42,385 nucleotides of DNA from Candidatus Woesearchaeota archaeon (lineage in GTDB: Archaea; Nanobdellota; Nanobdellia; Woesearchaeales; GW2011-AR9), in NCBI GenBank assembly GCA_013204355.1, contig JABMOA010000006.1, positions 1 through 42,385 of the forward strand, given 5' to 3'. Shown here piece by piece: positions 15,882 through 22,914 of the stretch (the first letter of the stretch is position 1; each line of letters begins with the position of its first letter). Under the pieces are notes generated by a model. That model saw nothing but the letters and a program-made list of their open reading frames with translations, ran no database searches and was not told the DNA's origin. A program made the translations under genes and the position numbers.

Positions 15882-16652
15882 TTAAATATCAAAATCAATC
15901 ATCAAAGGAAGATGATCTGAAAATTCGTAGTGTAAAATTGAATATTTCTTGATTTTTATTTGTGGTGATGTGAGAATCCAATCTAATCTTTTGGAAGGAT
16001 GCCATGCTGGTTCTGTGAAGGGGATTGATTTTTTGTCTAATGCGATTCTATCTTTAAGATGAGTTTTCTGTTCCAACTCTTTCATTTCAGATTCACCATT
16101 AAAAGTATTGAAGTCTCCCATGAGAATTACTGGGTTTTTTATCTTGTTCACAATATCAATTAATTCTTTAATTTGGAGAGCACGTGTTTTTGGTCCTAAT
16201 GCAAGATGTGCTGCAAGTAAAGTCACTTTCTTTTTGTTGATGGTAACTGTACTTTCAATGACCATTCGTTTTGTTCCTTCATGGAATACATGATATATTA
16301 TTTTTTCAAGCGGAAATTTTGATATGATTGCATTTGCTTGGTGATTCAAAATGGGAACATGATGAAATAATTTTAACCATCCTGTTACTGGATACTTGAC
16401 TTTCTCTGCATAATTATGCATCCCTAATCCTTCTTCAAAGAATTTTACTTGATCTTTTCCTCTTGCACGTAATGAACCTGTATCAACTTCAATTAATGTT
16501 ACAATATCTGGTTTTAATTTTTTTAATTGATCTAGAATTTGTTGTTCTAACTTTGGTGGAGGAAAAAAAATTCTCCAGAAGAAAAGGTATTGATACCACA
16601 ATCCTTCCATCCCTTCGCAATATTCTATGTTGTAGGAAATAAGTTTAACCAT
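15882..16652 (-). CDS. Endonuclease/exonuclease/phosphatase family protein
   Basis: 256 residues. Family landmarks: SYNIEY near the N-terminus, the metal-binding Glu in VTLIEVDTG, GDFNTFNGE, RLDWILTS and the C-terminal SDHLPL. The sequence is distinct from the ExoIII gene at 1692 and closer in layout to the Mg-dependent phosphodiesterases/phosphatases of the superfamily; substrate cannot be told. An aromatic, proline-rich insert (about 20-35: WYQYLFFWRIFFPPP) could touch the membrane. Convergent with the VTT gene (18-base gap); its promoter side abuts a MITE-like element. Confidence 0.85.
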   Translation of the reverse strand: MVKLISYNIEYCEGMEGLWYQYLFFWRIFFPPPKLEQQILDQLKKLKPDIVTLIEVDTGSLRARGKDQVKFFEEGLGMHNYAEKVKYPVTGWLKLFHHVPILNHQANAIISKFPLEKIIYHVFHEGTKRMVIESTVTINKKKVTLLAAHLALGPKTRALQIKELIDIVNKIKNPVILMGDFNTFNGESEMKELEQKTHLKDRIALDKKSIPFTEPAWHPSKRLDWILTSPQIKIKKYSILHYEFSDHLPLMIDFDI

Positions 16653-16694
16653 ATTCTTAGAAATATTTTAGAGTTTAAAAACCTAATGTTTATT

Positions 16695-16871
16695 GGGCGC
16701 TGTCCCAAAAGGCGGTAATTTGTATACTACCTGCAATAGGCACATACGAGAAAAGCTTTGCTTTTCTGGATGTCCCAAAAATCTTTGATTTTCGTGACAT
16801 TTTTTCTTTCTCTAGAAAAAATAATCGTGCCGGCACGTAGTATACATTTTTATTCCTTTTGGGACGGTGCC
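16695..16871. mobile_element. MITE-like inverted-repeat element, copy A
   Basis: 177 bp. Ends are imperfect terminal inverted repeats: GGGCGCTGTCCCAAAAGG at the left and the complement of GGCACCGTCCCAAAAGG at the right. Directly flanking it are 7-bp direct repeats GTTTATT (16688-16694 and 16872-16878), a target-site duplication. Inside are GTATACTAC-type inner inverted repeats and a GTGCCGGCAC palindrome. The reverse complement matches copy B (27215-27336) over about 85 bp of core with only a few differences. Non-coding; no transposase. The right target repeat overlaps the stop codon of trhO. Confidence 0.85.
16746..16796. repeat. 51-bp hairpin-pair element nested in MITE copy A
   Basis: Absent from copy B, which is uninterrupted here. 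Flanked on both sides by ACAT (16742-16745 and 16797-16800), while copy B has a single ACAT equivalent, so it looks like an insertion with a 4-bp duplication. It holds two hairpins: AGAAAAGC-TTT-GCTTTTCT and AAAATC-TTT-GATTTT, and its ends are roughly inverted (ACGAGAAAA / TTTTCGTG). Related hairpin pairs occur at 28863-28934 and 36371-36444. Confidence 0.7.
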
Positions 16872-16873
16872 GT

Positions 16874-17950
16874 TTATTGCGGAACTAGAATAAGGTCATT
16901 TTTACGCACTCGATCTTTTACAGGAATTGTGAATAGCCCTTGCTCATCAATCATAAATGTGTTAATTTCTTGCGTGAAAGAGGTAGTTTTTCCTTGAATT
17001 TGTATAGTCATACCTTCTTGTGGTTTTTGATCAAATGTTATTAGTGCGATATGATTCTTGTTATAGTAATTAAGAACTGTTCCAATTTCTTGTAATGTTA
17101 TTTTTTGTTTTCGTTGTCTTGGGGCCTGCATACATTCTTTACTACATGTATTGTTAAATTGTTCCGCGCAATCCTTACAAGAAACATGTAATTTATCACA
17201 ATCTAAATTATGACAGTTATACATTTGTAATTCATCTTTATTACAATGAAGACATTTTGAAATCGGAAGTCCAACATCAGAAATGAGCCGATCATCAAAA
17301 ACAAATAATCCCCCTTTCCATTTATCATGAGAGAATTGATTCACATAATTAATAATGCCACCATCCAATTGATTAACATCCTTGAACCCATTTTCTTTCA
17401 TAAATGCTGATGCTTTTTCACATCTTACACCACCGGTGCAATATAAAACTACTTTCTTCTCTTTCCAATCTTCATGTTTTAAAATTTCTTGTGGAAATTC
17501 ACTGAATGTTTGAATTGGAAGTTTCATCGCATTTTTGAAATGACCAACATCATACTCATAATCATTTCGTGCATCTACAATAATGAAATCTTCATTTTTT
17601 TCATAGAGTTGTTGCAGTTCTTGAGGTGTGAGGTGATGTCCTGTATTTTCAAGATTAGGATGCTCACCAAAGACACATATTTCTTTCCTTACTTTAATCA
17701 CTAGTTTATGATAGGTATTTTTATCTGCAGATTGTTCTCTAAAGGTTAAATTGGAAAATTTTTCTTGTAAGAATAATTTAATTAGATTGATGTCTTGTAT
17801 TCTTCCCGATACAGCACCATTAATCCCTTCGTCTCCAATAAGAACTCTTCCTAGGATGTTATGTTGATTACAGAATGATCTAAGTTGGTTGTGAAGTTCC
17901 TGAGGATCTACTAGGGTTGTATATCGGTAAAACGAGATTGTATTGTACAT
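16874..17950 (-). CDS. trhO: tRNA uridine(34) hydroxylase, rhodanese type
   Basis: 358 residues from the ATG at 17950 (MYNTISFYRY); a longer frame upstream is unlikely because the family starts here. N-terminal ferredoxin-like domain with IGDEGINGAVSG (typical of the TrhO/YceA family), then a rhodanese domain (about 125-225) with active-site Cys in CTGGVRCEKAS. The C-terminal part carries several C-x2-C pairs (CLHCNKDEL, CKDCAEQFNNTCSKEC) that likely bind zinc. TrhO hydroxylates U34 in the wobble position of some tRNAs using oxygen. Its stop codon overlaps the target duplication of the MITE-like element. Codons look like neighbours'. Confidence 0.9.
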   Translation of the reverse strand: MYNTISFYRYTTLVDPQELHNQLRSFCNQHNILGRVLIGDEGINGAVSGRIQDINLIKLFLQEKFSNLTFREQSADKNTYHKLVIKVRKEICVFGEHPNLENTGHHLTPQELQQLYEKNEDFIIVDARNDYEYDVGHFKNAMKLPIQTFSEFPQEILKHEDWKEKKVVLYCTGGVRCEKASAFMKENGFKDVNQLDGGIINYVNQFSHDKWKGGLFVFDDRLISDVGLPISKCLHCNKDELQMYNCHNLDCDKLHVSCKDCAEQFNNTCSKECMQAPRQRKQKITLQEIGTVLNYYNKNHIALITFDQKPQEGMTIQIQGKTTSFTQEINTFMIDEQGLFTIPVKDRVRKNDLILVPQ

Positions 17951-18025
17951 AATAATAATTTTATGAGGAAAGTTTAAAAATGTTTCTTGAATAATGTTTA
18001 AATACCAAAGAACATCAAAGAATTG

Positions 18026-18511
18026 ATGGTAATTCATTTTGATAAAACATTAATTTCTGCATTGGAAAAGATTGGAAACCATAAATTTTGTAAGTTTGAG
18101 ATTCATTCTAAAGAAGAAGTTGTAAAACATGAACATAACCTTATTGAAAAATATGGTAATGCAAAATGGGCAATCGTTGATTTATTGAATGAGAGGTATA
18201 ATCTGAAAATTGATTTGCAGAATTGGTTGGATGAGAAGGAAGATGAAGTTGCACATTTCTTGAATGAAGCTGGTTCAAATAGTTTGCATCATGCAGAATT
18301 TAAAGCTCCTTATCGGTTATGTTTATGGTTAGGTGAGAAAGGGTTTGTAATTGGGATTGAACAGAAAGGAAAAGGGTTTGATGCGGTTAAAATTGATAAT
18401 GAGAAGATTAAAGAGAATGAAGGAGCCGCATTTGAATTCTTTCGGAGATGTAAAGGGAAGGTGTTCTTTGATGATGCTCATGATGCAAAATGTGTTTATT
18501 ATAAAGGTTAA
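18026..18511 (+). CDS. Protein of unknown function
   Basis: 161 residues from the ATG at 18026 (a TTG one codon earlier is the alternative). The first two-thirds are helical and charged; the C-terminal part has GSNSLHHAEFKAPYRLCLWLGEKGFVIGIEQKGKGFDA, which reads like a compact alpha/beta domain with two adjacent His. No signal peptide or membrane segment. I do not recognise the family. Divergent from trhO with 75 bases between the starts, so both promoters must be in that short gap. Confidence 0.65.
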   Translation: MVIHFDKTLISALEKIGNHKFCKFEIHSKEEVVKHEHNLIEKYGNAKWAIVDLLNERYNLKIDLQNWLDEKEDEVAHFLNEAGSNSLHHAEFKAPYRLCLWLGEKGFVIGIEQKGKGFDAVKIDNEKIKENEGAAFEFFRRCKGKVFFDDAHDAKCVYYKG

Positions 18512-18620
18512 AAATGAGTATAGCCTATACTTGGTGTTTTCTGATGATAACACTAAAATTCCTTTGATGATTTCATCAATTTTTGCACTCAATCATCACC
18601 ATTTATTTGCGTTTTTTTTA

Positions 18621-19382
18621 TTATGAAAAAATAATATTTTTAATATCTCCAAATAATTGACTATGTGAGGATGGAATATCACCTGAAGGGTAACGAATTA
18701 CATGTTGAGTTTCTTTTCCATCAGCATTTGTCCAAATTGTAACTCTTGGAGACCCAAGACCTTGCACTCTGGTTACATGATAAGTTTTTATAAAGTCGTC
18801 TGCTTTTCCTCTAGAGATATGGTTTTCTATTACTTTTTGGTCTATAGAAATTACTTTATGTCCTTGCATAAATTCATCATAAGAAAGAATTGAATCTGCA
18901 GGTCCATTTCCACGTTTATCAGCAAGATTTTCAAGATAACCTAATCCTTTAAACATTGTGTGACTTGTTTCTCCTTCGTTGCAAAAACGATTCAAAAAAG
19001 TAGTACCATAATAAGGCACAAATTGTGTTTCAGGTCCAAAAGTGGTATAATTTTTATCTAAATCAATTTGGTGTGCAATTCGCTTAAGATACTCAAGACG
19101 CTTTGGTGTTAGAACACATTCTGCAGAATCCACAACCGCCTTAAAAAGATGCCAATAATTTTCTGTATTTAAAAAAGGGAATTCATAGACATTTAATATT
19201 TCAACCGCAACATTACTTACAGTATCAACAAGCATTGTCTGATGACGCTTATTAAGAGCACGTGATCTTGCATAAATATGGTCAATCCCCTCTAAAAAAT
19301 TAGTGGGATTTATTTCTCGTAATATTAAATCATCAACTAAACTTGATAAATGTTTAGGTACACTCTTTCCTTTAGATGCCAT
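18621..19382 (-). CDS. Protein of unknown function
   Basis: 253 residues, soluble, no recognised motif. The N-terminal half is helical (dense Leu/Ile with Arg/Glu); the C-terminal quarter is beta-rich and ends VTIWTNADGKETQHVIRYPSGDIP...LFGDIKNIIF. Stands alone, convergent with the gene at 18026 and divergent from truD. The 110-base gap between 18511 and the stop at 18621 contains nothing I can identify. Confidence 0.65.
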   Translation of the reverse strand: MASKGKSVPKHLSSLVDDLILREINPTNFLEGIDHIYARSRALNKRHQTMLVDTVSNVAVEILNVYEFPFLNTENYWHLFKAVVDSAECVLTPKRLEYLKRIAHQIDLDKNYTTFGPETQFVPYYGTTFLNRFCNEGETSHTMFKGLGYLENLADKRGNGPADSILSYDEFMQGHKVISIDQKVIENHISRGKADDFIKTYHVTRVQGLGSPRVTIWTNADGKETQHVIRYPSGDIPSSHSQLFGDIKNIIFS

Positions 19383-19531
19383 TGTTCTGTGAAATAAAAG
19401 GCTTTATTTTTAAAGCTAATGGAATTAATTTGATTTAAAGGTCATTGGTTTTTACAGAAATAAAGGTAATTAAATCAAAATGATAATTTTTTAAGCATAC
19501 TATTTTAAAGTAACTTCACATTCATTCTATT

Positions 19532-20461
19532 ATGTATAAACTCAAAGAAAAGCCGGAAGATTTTATTGTAAGGGAAAAGAGTAATGTTAACATTAAGGAT
19601 CAAGGTAGATTTTCCTATTTTAAATTAACAAAAAAAAACAGGAATACATTGGATGTTGTAAAGGAAATAGCAAAACAGCTTGGTATCAAAGAGAATGAGA
19701 TTGGTTTTGCAGGAAGTAAGGATAAGCATGCAATCACGGAACAATTGATTTCAATCCCACGTAAGAAGGTTGAGGTGAATGTGGAGAATGTTTCTTTGGA
19801 ATTTGTGGGTTATGGAGATAAACCAATCTCTTTAGGAGATTTGGAGGGAAATTATTTTGAGATTGTCATTTCAAATTATTCTGGAAAGATTGATAACATA
19901 AATTTTGTTGAAAATTATTTTGATGAGCAACGATTCTCAAAAAGTAATGCGAGGGTTGGAAAACATTTAGTAAAAAAAGAATTCAAAGAAGCGTGTGCAG
20001 TATTGGGTTTAGACGTAGTAAAAAATAATTTTATTGGCGCGTTATCTAAAATCCCAATGAGGATGTTGCGGATGTATGTGAATGCATACCAGAGTTACTT
20101 ATGGAATGAAACTGTTGCTTCTGTATTGAGAATGAAGGATGTTCTTAAAAAAGTTGATTATTCATTAGGAACATTTGTATTTGTTAAGAAATGTGAAGAT
20201 TTACAAATTCCATTAATTGGTTTTGGGTCAGATGAATTTGAATCAGATGAAGTTAAAGAAGTAATTAAAAATATCATGAAAAAAGAAGGAATAAGATATA
20301 AGGATTTTATTATTAAACAAATTCCACAACTAACCTTGGAGGGTGAGTTACGAGATGTGTTTATTGATGTTAAGGGATTCAAGGTTACTAAAAATAAGGT
20401 TTCTTTTTTCTTACAAAAAGGATCATATGCGACTATGGTTATTAAAAAAGTTTTAGATTAA
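19532..20461 (+). CDS. truD: tRNA pseudouridine(13) synthase
   Basis: 309 residues, on the short side for TruD. Starts YKLKEKPEDFIVRE, the typical TruD opening; the catalytic Asp is in GFAGSKDKHAITEQ (about residue 70). RFSKSNARVGKHL and YVNAYQSYLWN are family motifs. The insertion domain seems small, which explains the short length. It isomerises U13 of tRNAs such as tRNA-Glu. Its stop TAA shares the palindrome TTAA with the convergent Fur-type gene. Upstream TATA-like sequence about 19500-19510. Confidence 0.93.
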   Translation: MYKLKEKPEDFIVREKSNVNIKDQGRFSYFKLTKKNRNTLDVVKEIAKQLGIKENEIGFAGSKDKHAITEQLISIPRKKVEVNVENVSLEFVGYGDKPISLGDLEGNYFEIVISNYSGKIDNINFVENYFDEQRFSKSNARVGKHLVKKEFKEACAVLGLDVVKNNFIGALSKIPMRMLRMYVNAYQSYLWNETVASVLRMKDVLKKVDYSLGTFVFVKKCEDLQIPLIGFGSDEFESDEVKEVIKNIMKKEGIRYKDFIIKQIPQLTLEGELRDVFIDVKGFKVTKNKVSFFLQKGSYATMVIKKVLD

Positions 20462-20802
20462 CTGCATTTCTCACAAATCCCTGTAATATCAATTTGGATG
20501 TGGCAAACCTTCCCTTTAATTTGAGAATTTAGAAAATCTAATTTATTTAGATTAATATGTTTAACTTCAGCACATTTCTCACAAAGAAAATGAGAATGGT
20601 TTTTTTTACTGCTAGAATAAATAAACTTGCGATTACACTGATAAGCATGTAATTCTCCATTCTTAACAGATTTATTAAGGAAACGATAAATCGTTGCAAT
20701 GCCAATCGTAGGTACATGTTGATGTAGCTCTTCTGCACTAAAGAAAACATCCATTTTTTTCAAAGAATTATTTAAAGTTTCTTTTTGTTTTGTTTGCCTC
20801 AT
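20458..20802 (-). CDS. Fur-family metal-responsive repressor, probably Zur-like
   Basis: 114 residues, short but complete for the family: winged helix with FSAEELHQHVPTIGIATIYRFLNKSVKNGEL, then a C-terminal metal domain with HSHFLCEKCAEV and a terminal CEKC. The two C-x2-C pairs form the structural zinc site. The divergent neighbour, 54 bases away, is a ZIP metal transporter, so zinc uptake control (Zur) is the simplest reading; iron or manganese sensing cannot be excluded. Tail-to-tail overlap of 4 bases with truD. Confidence 0.88.
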   Translation of the reverse strand: MRQTKQKETLNNSLKKMDVFFSAEELHQHVPTIGIATIYRFLNKSVKNGELHAYQCNRKFIYSSSKKNHSHFLCEKCAEVKHINLNKLDFLNSQIKGKVCHIQIDITGICEKCS

Positions 20803-20805
20803 TAA

Positions 20806-20820
20806 TGATAAAGAGTATCA
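20806..20820. promoter_or_regulatory. Candidate operator between fur-type gene and ZIP transporter
   Basis: TGATA-AAGAG-TATCA, a 15-bp inverted repeat with perfect 5-bp arms, placed immediately before the regulator's start codon and upstream of the transporter's TATA element (TTTATAAACC, about 20827-20836). Its position lets one bound repressor affect both genes. Short arms make it a tentative call. Confidence 0.4.
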
Positions 20821-20856
20821 GTAACATTTATAAACCTTATCAATTTAGATTAAAAG

Positions 20857-21666
20857 ATGTCAGTTATATTAAATGCGATTATTAGTGTGATTATTGTATC
20901 GCTTGTATCGTTAGTTGGTATTTTTTCAATTCTTTTAAGGAAGAAGAATACACAAAAATTTTTATTGCTATTAGTTAGTTTGTCAGCAGGAACATTATTT
21001 GGTGGTGCATTTCTACATTTGCTACCTGAAGTTGTTGCTGATCATGGATTTACAATTCAAATTTCACTTTTAGTACTAGCTGGTGTTATGGCATTTTTTG
21101 TATTAGAAAAATTTATTCATTGGGGTCATTGTCATCATCATCCTGCATTTGATTTTTTACATTCACATAAACATTCAACGGAAAAAAATCATCATCATCA
21201 TGAAAAAGAAAATCCTAAATCACAAATAGCAGTATTAAATTTACTTGGTGATGGAATTCATAATTTCTTAGATGGTTTAGTGATTGCAGGAAGTTATCTT
21301 GTAAGTCCTGCTGCTGGTATTGCGACAACCATTGCTGTTGTGATTCATGAAGTCCCACAAGAGATTGCAGATTTCGGAGTATTATTATATGCTGGTTTAA
21401 GTAAGAAAAACGCATTATTGCTAAATTTTGCTTCAGCAACAATTTCTATTTTAGGTGCAGTTGTCGGATTATGGTTAGGAAGTAATTCAGATACATTTAT
21501 TCCATTCATTTTACCATTTGCAGCAGGTGGGTTCCTCTATATTGCTGGGTCTAATTTAGTTCCAGAATTACATAAGAAATGTGATGTTGCAATTGAGTCA
21601 TTCTGGCATTTTGTAATGATGATTGTGGGTATTGGATTGATGTATGGATTGACTTTTTTAGGGTAA
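20857..21666 (+). CDS. ZIP family metal transporter
   Basis: 269 residues with about eight hydrophobic helices. A His-rich cytoplasmic loop follows helix 3 (HCHHHP...HSHKHSTEKNHHHHEKE, about 91-120). Helix 4 has DGIHNFLDGLVIAG and helix 5 has VIHEVPQEIADFGVLL, the paired metal-binding motifs of ZIP transporters. Expected to bring zinc or a similar divalent metal into the cytoplasm. Divergent from the Fur/Zur-type repressor, with a small palindrome and TATA box between them. Probably leaderless. Confidence 0.93.
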   Translation: MSVILNAIISVIIVSLVSLVGIFSILLRKKNTQKFLLLLVSLSAGTLFGGAFLHLLPEVVADHGFTIQISLLVLAGVMAFFVLEKFIHWGHCHHHPAFDFLHSHKHSTEKNHHHHEKENPKSQIAVLNLLGDGIHNFLDGLVIAGSYLVSPAAGIATTIAVVIHEVPQEIADFGVLLYAGLSKKNALLLNFASATISILGAVVGLWLGSNSDTFIPFILPFAAGGFLYIAGSNLVPELHKKCDVAIESFWHFVMMIVGIGLMYGLTFLG

Positions 21667-21724
21667 CATTTTTAAACAACTTCTTATCTTAGGTAATTGT
21701 GAGTAAGATACTCATTTAAATTGT

Positions 21725-21872
21725 GGGCCTGTAGCATAACCTGGATATGATTCAAAACCCTACCGGAAAGTGCGGCCGAAGCATTTAATAGATGCTGCCG
21801 AAGCTTCGGACCGGTTGACTTGTTCATGTAAATGACAAGGCCGAAATCGGGGTTCAAATCCCTGCTGGCCCA
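21725..21872 (+). tRNA. tRNA-Arg(TCG) with three introns
   Basis: Acceptor GGGCCTG (21725-21731) with CTGGCCC (21865-21871; one T-T mismatch at 6/67), discriminator A21872. Intron 1, 21747-21768 (22 nt), D-loop: central helix CTGG/CCGG, bulges ATA and AAA. Intron 2, 21779-21802 (24 nt), anticodon stem 30/31: central helix CGGC/GCCG, bulges CGA and AAG, inner helix AGCAT/ATGCT. Intron 3, 21818-21845 (28 nt), variable loop 45/46: central helix CGGT/GCCG, bulges TGA and AAA, inner CTTG/CAAG. Spliced: 74 nt, D-stem GCAT/GTGC, anticodon stem GCCGG/CCGGT, loop CTTCGGA (anticodon TCG at 21806-21808), T-loop TTCAAAT, A15-T48. All pieces fit only after the three splices. An oligo-T run follows (21874-21878). 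Confidence 0.88.
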
Positions 21873-21887
21873 CTTTTTATTTTTATC

Positions 21888-21938
21888 GTGACTAAGCGAA
21901 GAATGAACGCATGTCACTGCGTCTCCAAATGAGGAGAC
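21888..21938. repeat. Hairpin-rich stretch downstream of tRNA-Arg(TCG)
   Basis: GTGAC (21888-21892) with GTCAC (21913-21917), then a 6-bp perfect hairpin GTCTCC-AAATGA-GGAGAC (21921-21938). The 3' flank repeats in degraded form the end of the tRNA gene (CAGGTCCAC before a T-rich run). The stretch from here to the S4 gene codes for nothing recognisable. Confidence 0.4.
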
Positions 21939-21969
21939 ATTTGTGCAGGTCCACTTTTATATTTTTAAA

Positions 21970-22179
21970 ATGAAATACATTGAATTAAACACGTTCTTGA
22001 ACATTTCAGGAGTTGCTAGTTCTGGAGGGGAAGCAAAACAATTGATTCGTTCTGAAGCTGTGAAGGTGAATGGTGAAGTTGAAACTCGGAACAAAAAGAA
22101 ACTAGTTGCTGGTGATAAGGTTGTAGTTGGTGAGAAGGAATTTGTTGTGGTTGAGGATGTTTGTCAAAAAGAAAAATAA
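21970..22179 (+). CDS. S4-domain RNA-binding protein, small
   Basis: 69 residues from the ATG at 21970, which follows a TATA-like TTTTATATTTTT. It is almost entirely one S4 fold: LNTFLNISGVASSGGEAKQLIRSEAVKVNGEVETRNKKKLVAGDKVVVGEKEFVV, matching the YbcJ/YaaA type of stand-alone S4 proteins thought to bind structured RNA. The earlier in-frame start nine codons upstream would put the TATA inside the gene. No operon partner; it lies after tRNA-Arg(TCG). Confidence 0.88.
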   Translation: MKYIELNTFLNISGVASSGGEAKQLIRSEAVKVNGEVETRNKKKLVAGDKVVVGEKEFVVVEDVCQKEK

Positions 22180-22253
22180 ATCATTATTCTAGAAAACATT
22201 ATTATCCAGTGTCATAATTATTAAATAAGAATAGTTTTAACTTTTATTACAAT

Positions 22254-22868
22254 ATGACCTACATTCGTGTTCTTGAAGCAGACAACAAATCAAAATTGGA
22301 GGATTTAGCTAATAATTTCTTAAATGGAATTAGGGGTAAAGTGAGAGGTTATTCCATCCATCCAACTACTGGAAAATATACTTGTTTGATAGAATTCACA
22401 GGTGAAAATCCTAATAATGGCCAAAGAGATTTAGAACCTCAAGAACAGAAAACTTTAGAAAGTGAAGTAATGCTTACTTTAATTTGTCGTAATGATTTTA
22501 GTAGTGGTGAGTTCCAAGAACAATATGGAATATCAGATTGTGAAGCTGTTCGGAAGTATCATCTTTATGATAAAGTCATTGGAACAGAAGCAGGGAAAAG
22601 AGTTACTTTAGATGATATTAAGACAAATGGATACAAAAAAGCAGCCGAAATGCAACAATTAGAACTTCGTAAATTTAAAGAAGTAAATGGTATTTCATGG
22701 AAAGAATTAGCAGATCTTTATAATTTACCAAAATGTCCAATAGATTATAATTTATTAGCTCAAAATTTAGGTTTAAATTTAGATGATATTTGTGACATTG
22801 ATCGAAGAGTTCGTTATGCCTTAAAAAAGAAAAAAAGGTCACCAAAACCAATTATAGCGTTTTCCTAA
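22254..22868 (+). CDS. Protein of unknown function
   Basis: 204 residues, soluble. N-terminal ~75 residues form an alternating alpha/beta pattern (TYIRVLEADNKSKLEDLANNFLNGIRGKVRGYSIHPTTGKYTCLIEF), perhaps a small ferredoxin-like fold. The rest is helical, with an LRKFKEVNGISWKELADLYNLP stretch resembling a helix-turn-helix, and a basic tail (ALKKKKRSPKP). A role with nucleic acid is possible but unproven. Isolated gene between the S4 protein and SRP54. Confidence 0.65.
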   Translation: MTYIRVLEADNKSKLEDLANNFLNGIRGKVRGYSIHPTTGKYTCLIEFTGENPNNGQRDLEPQEQKTLESEVMLTLICRNDFSSGEFQEQYGISDCEAVRKYHLYDKVIGTEAGKRVTLDDIKTNGYKKAAEMQQLELRKFKEVNGISWKELADLYNLPKCPIDYNLLAQNLGLNLDDICDIDRRVRYALKKKKRSPKPIIAFS

Positions 22869-22914
22869 TACCTTACCCATAACTTTTATATAACCACTCT
22901 TATTCTAGTATAAA

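Noticed and set aside
16758..16997. Reading frame across the MITE copy A and the end of trhO
   Set aside because: Its content is hairpin DNA plus the reverse of trhO; no coding signal.
21801..21815. Reading the second intron-bearing tRNA as tRNA-Pro(CGG)
   Set aside because: With loop TTCGGAC the anticodon stem does not pair; loop CTTCGGA (anticodon TCG) gives a complete stem once the 30/31 intron is removed.
21684..21917. A minus-strand reading frame over tRNA-Arg(TCG)
   Set aside because: It is a by-product of the tRNA and intron sequence, which is more GC-rich than the coding regions around it.
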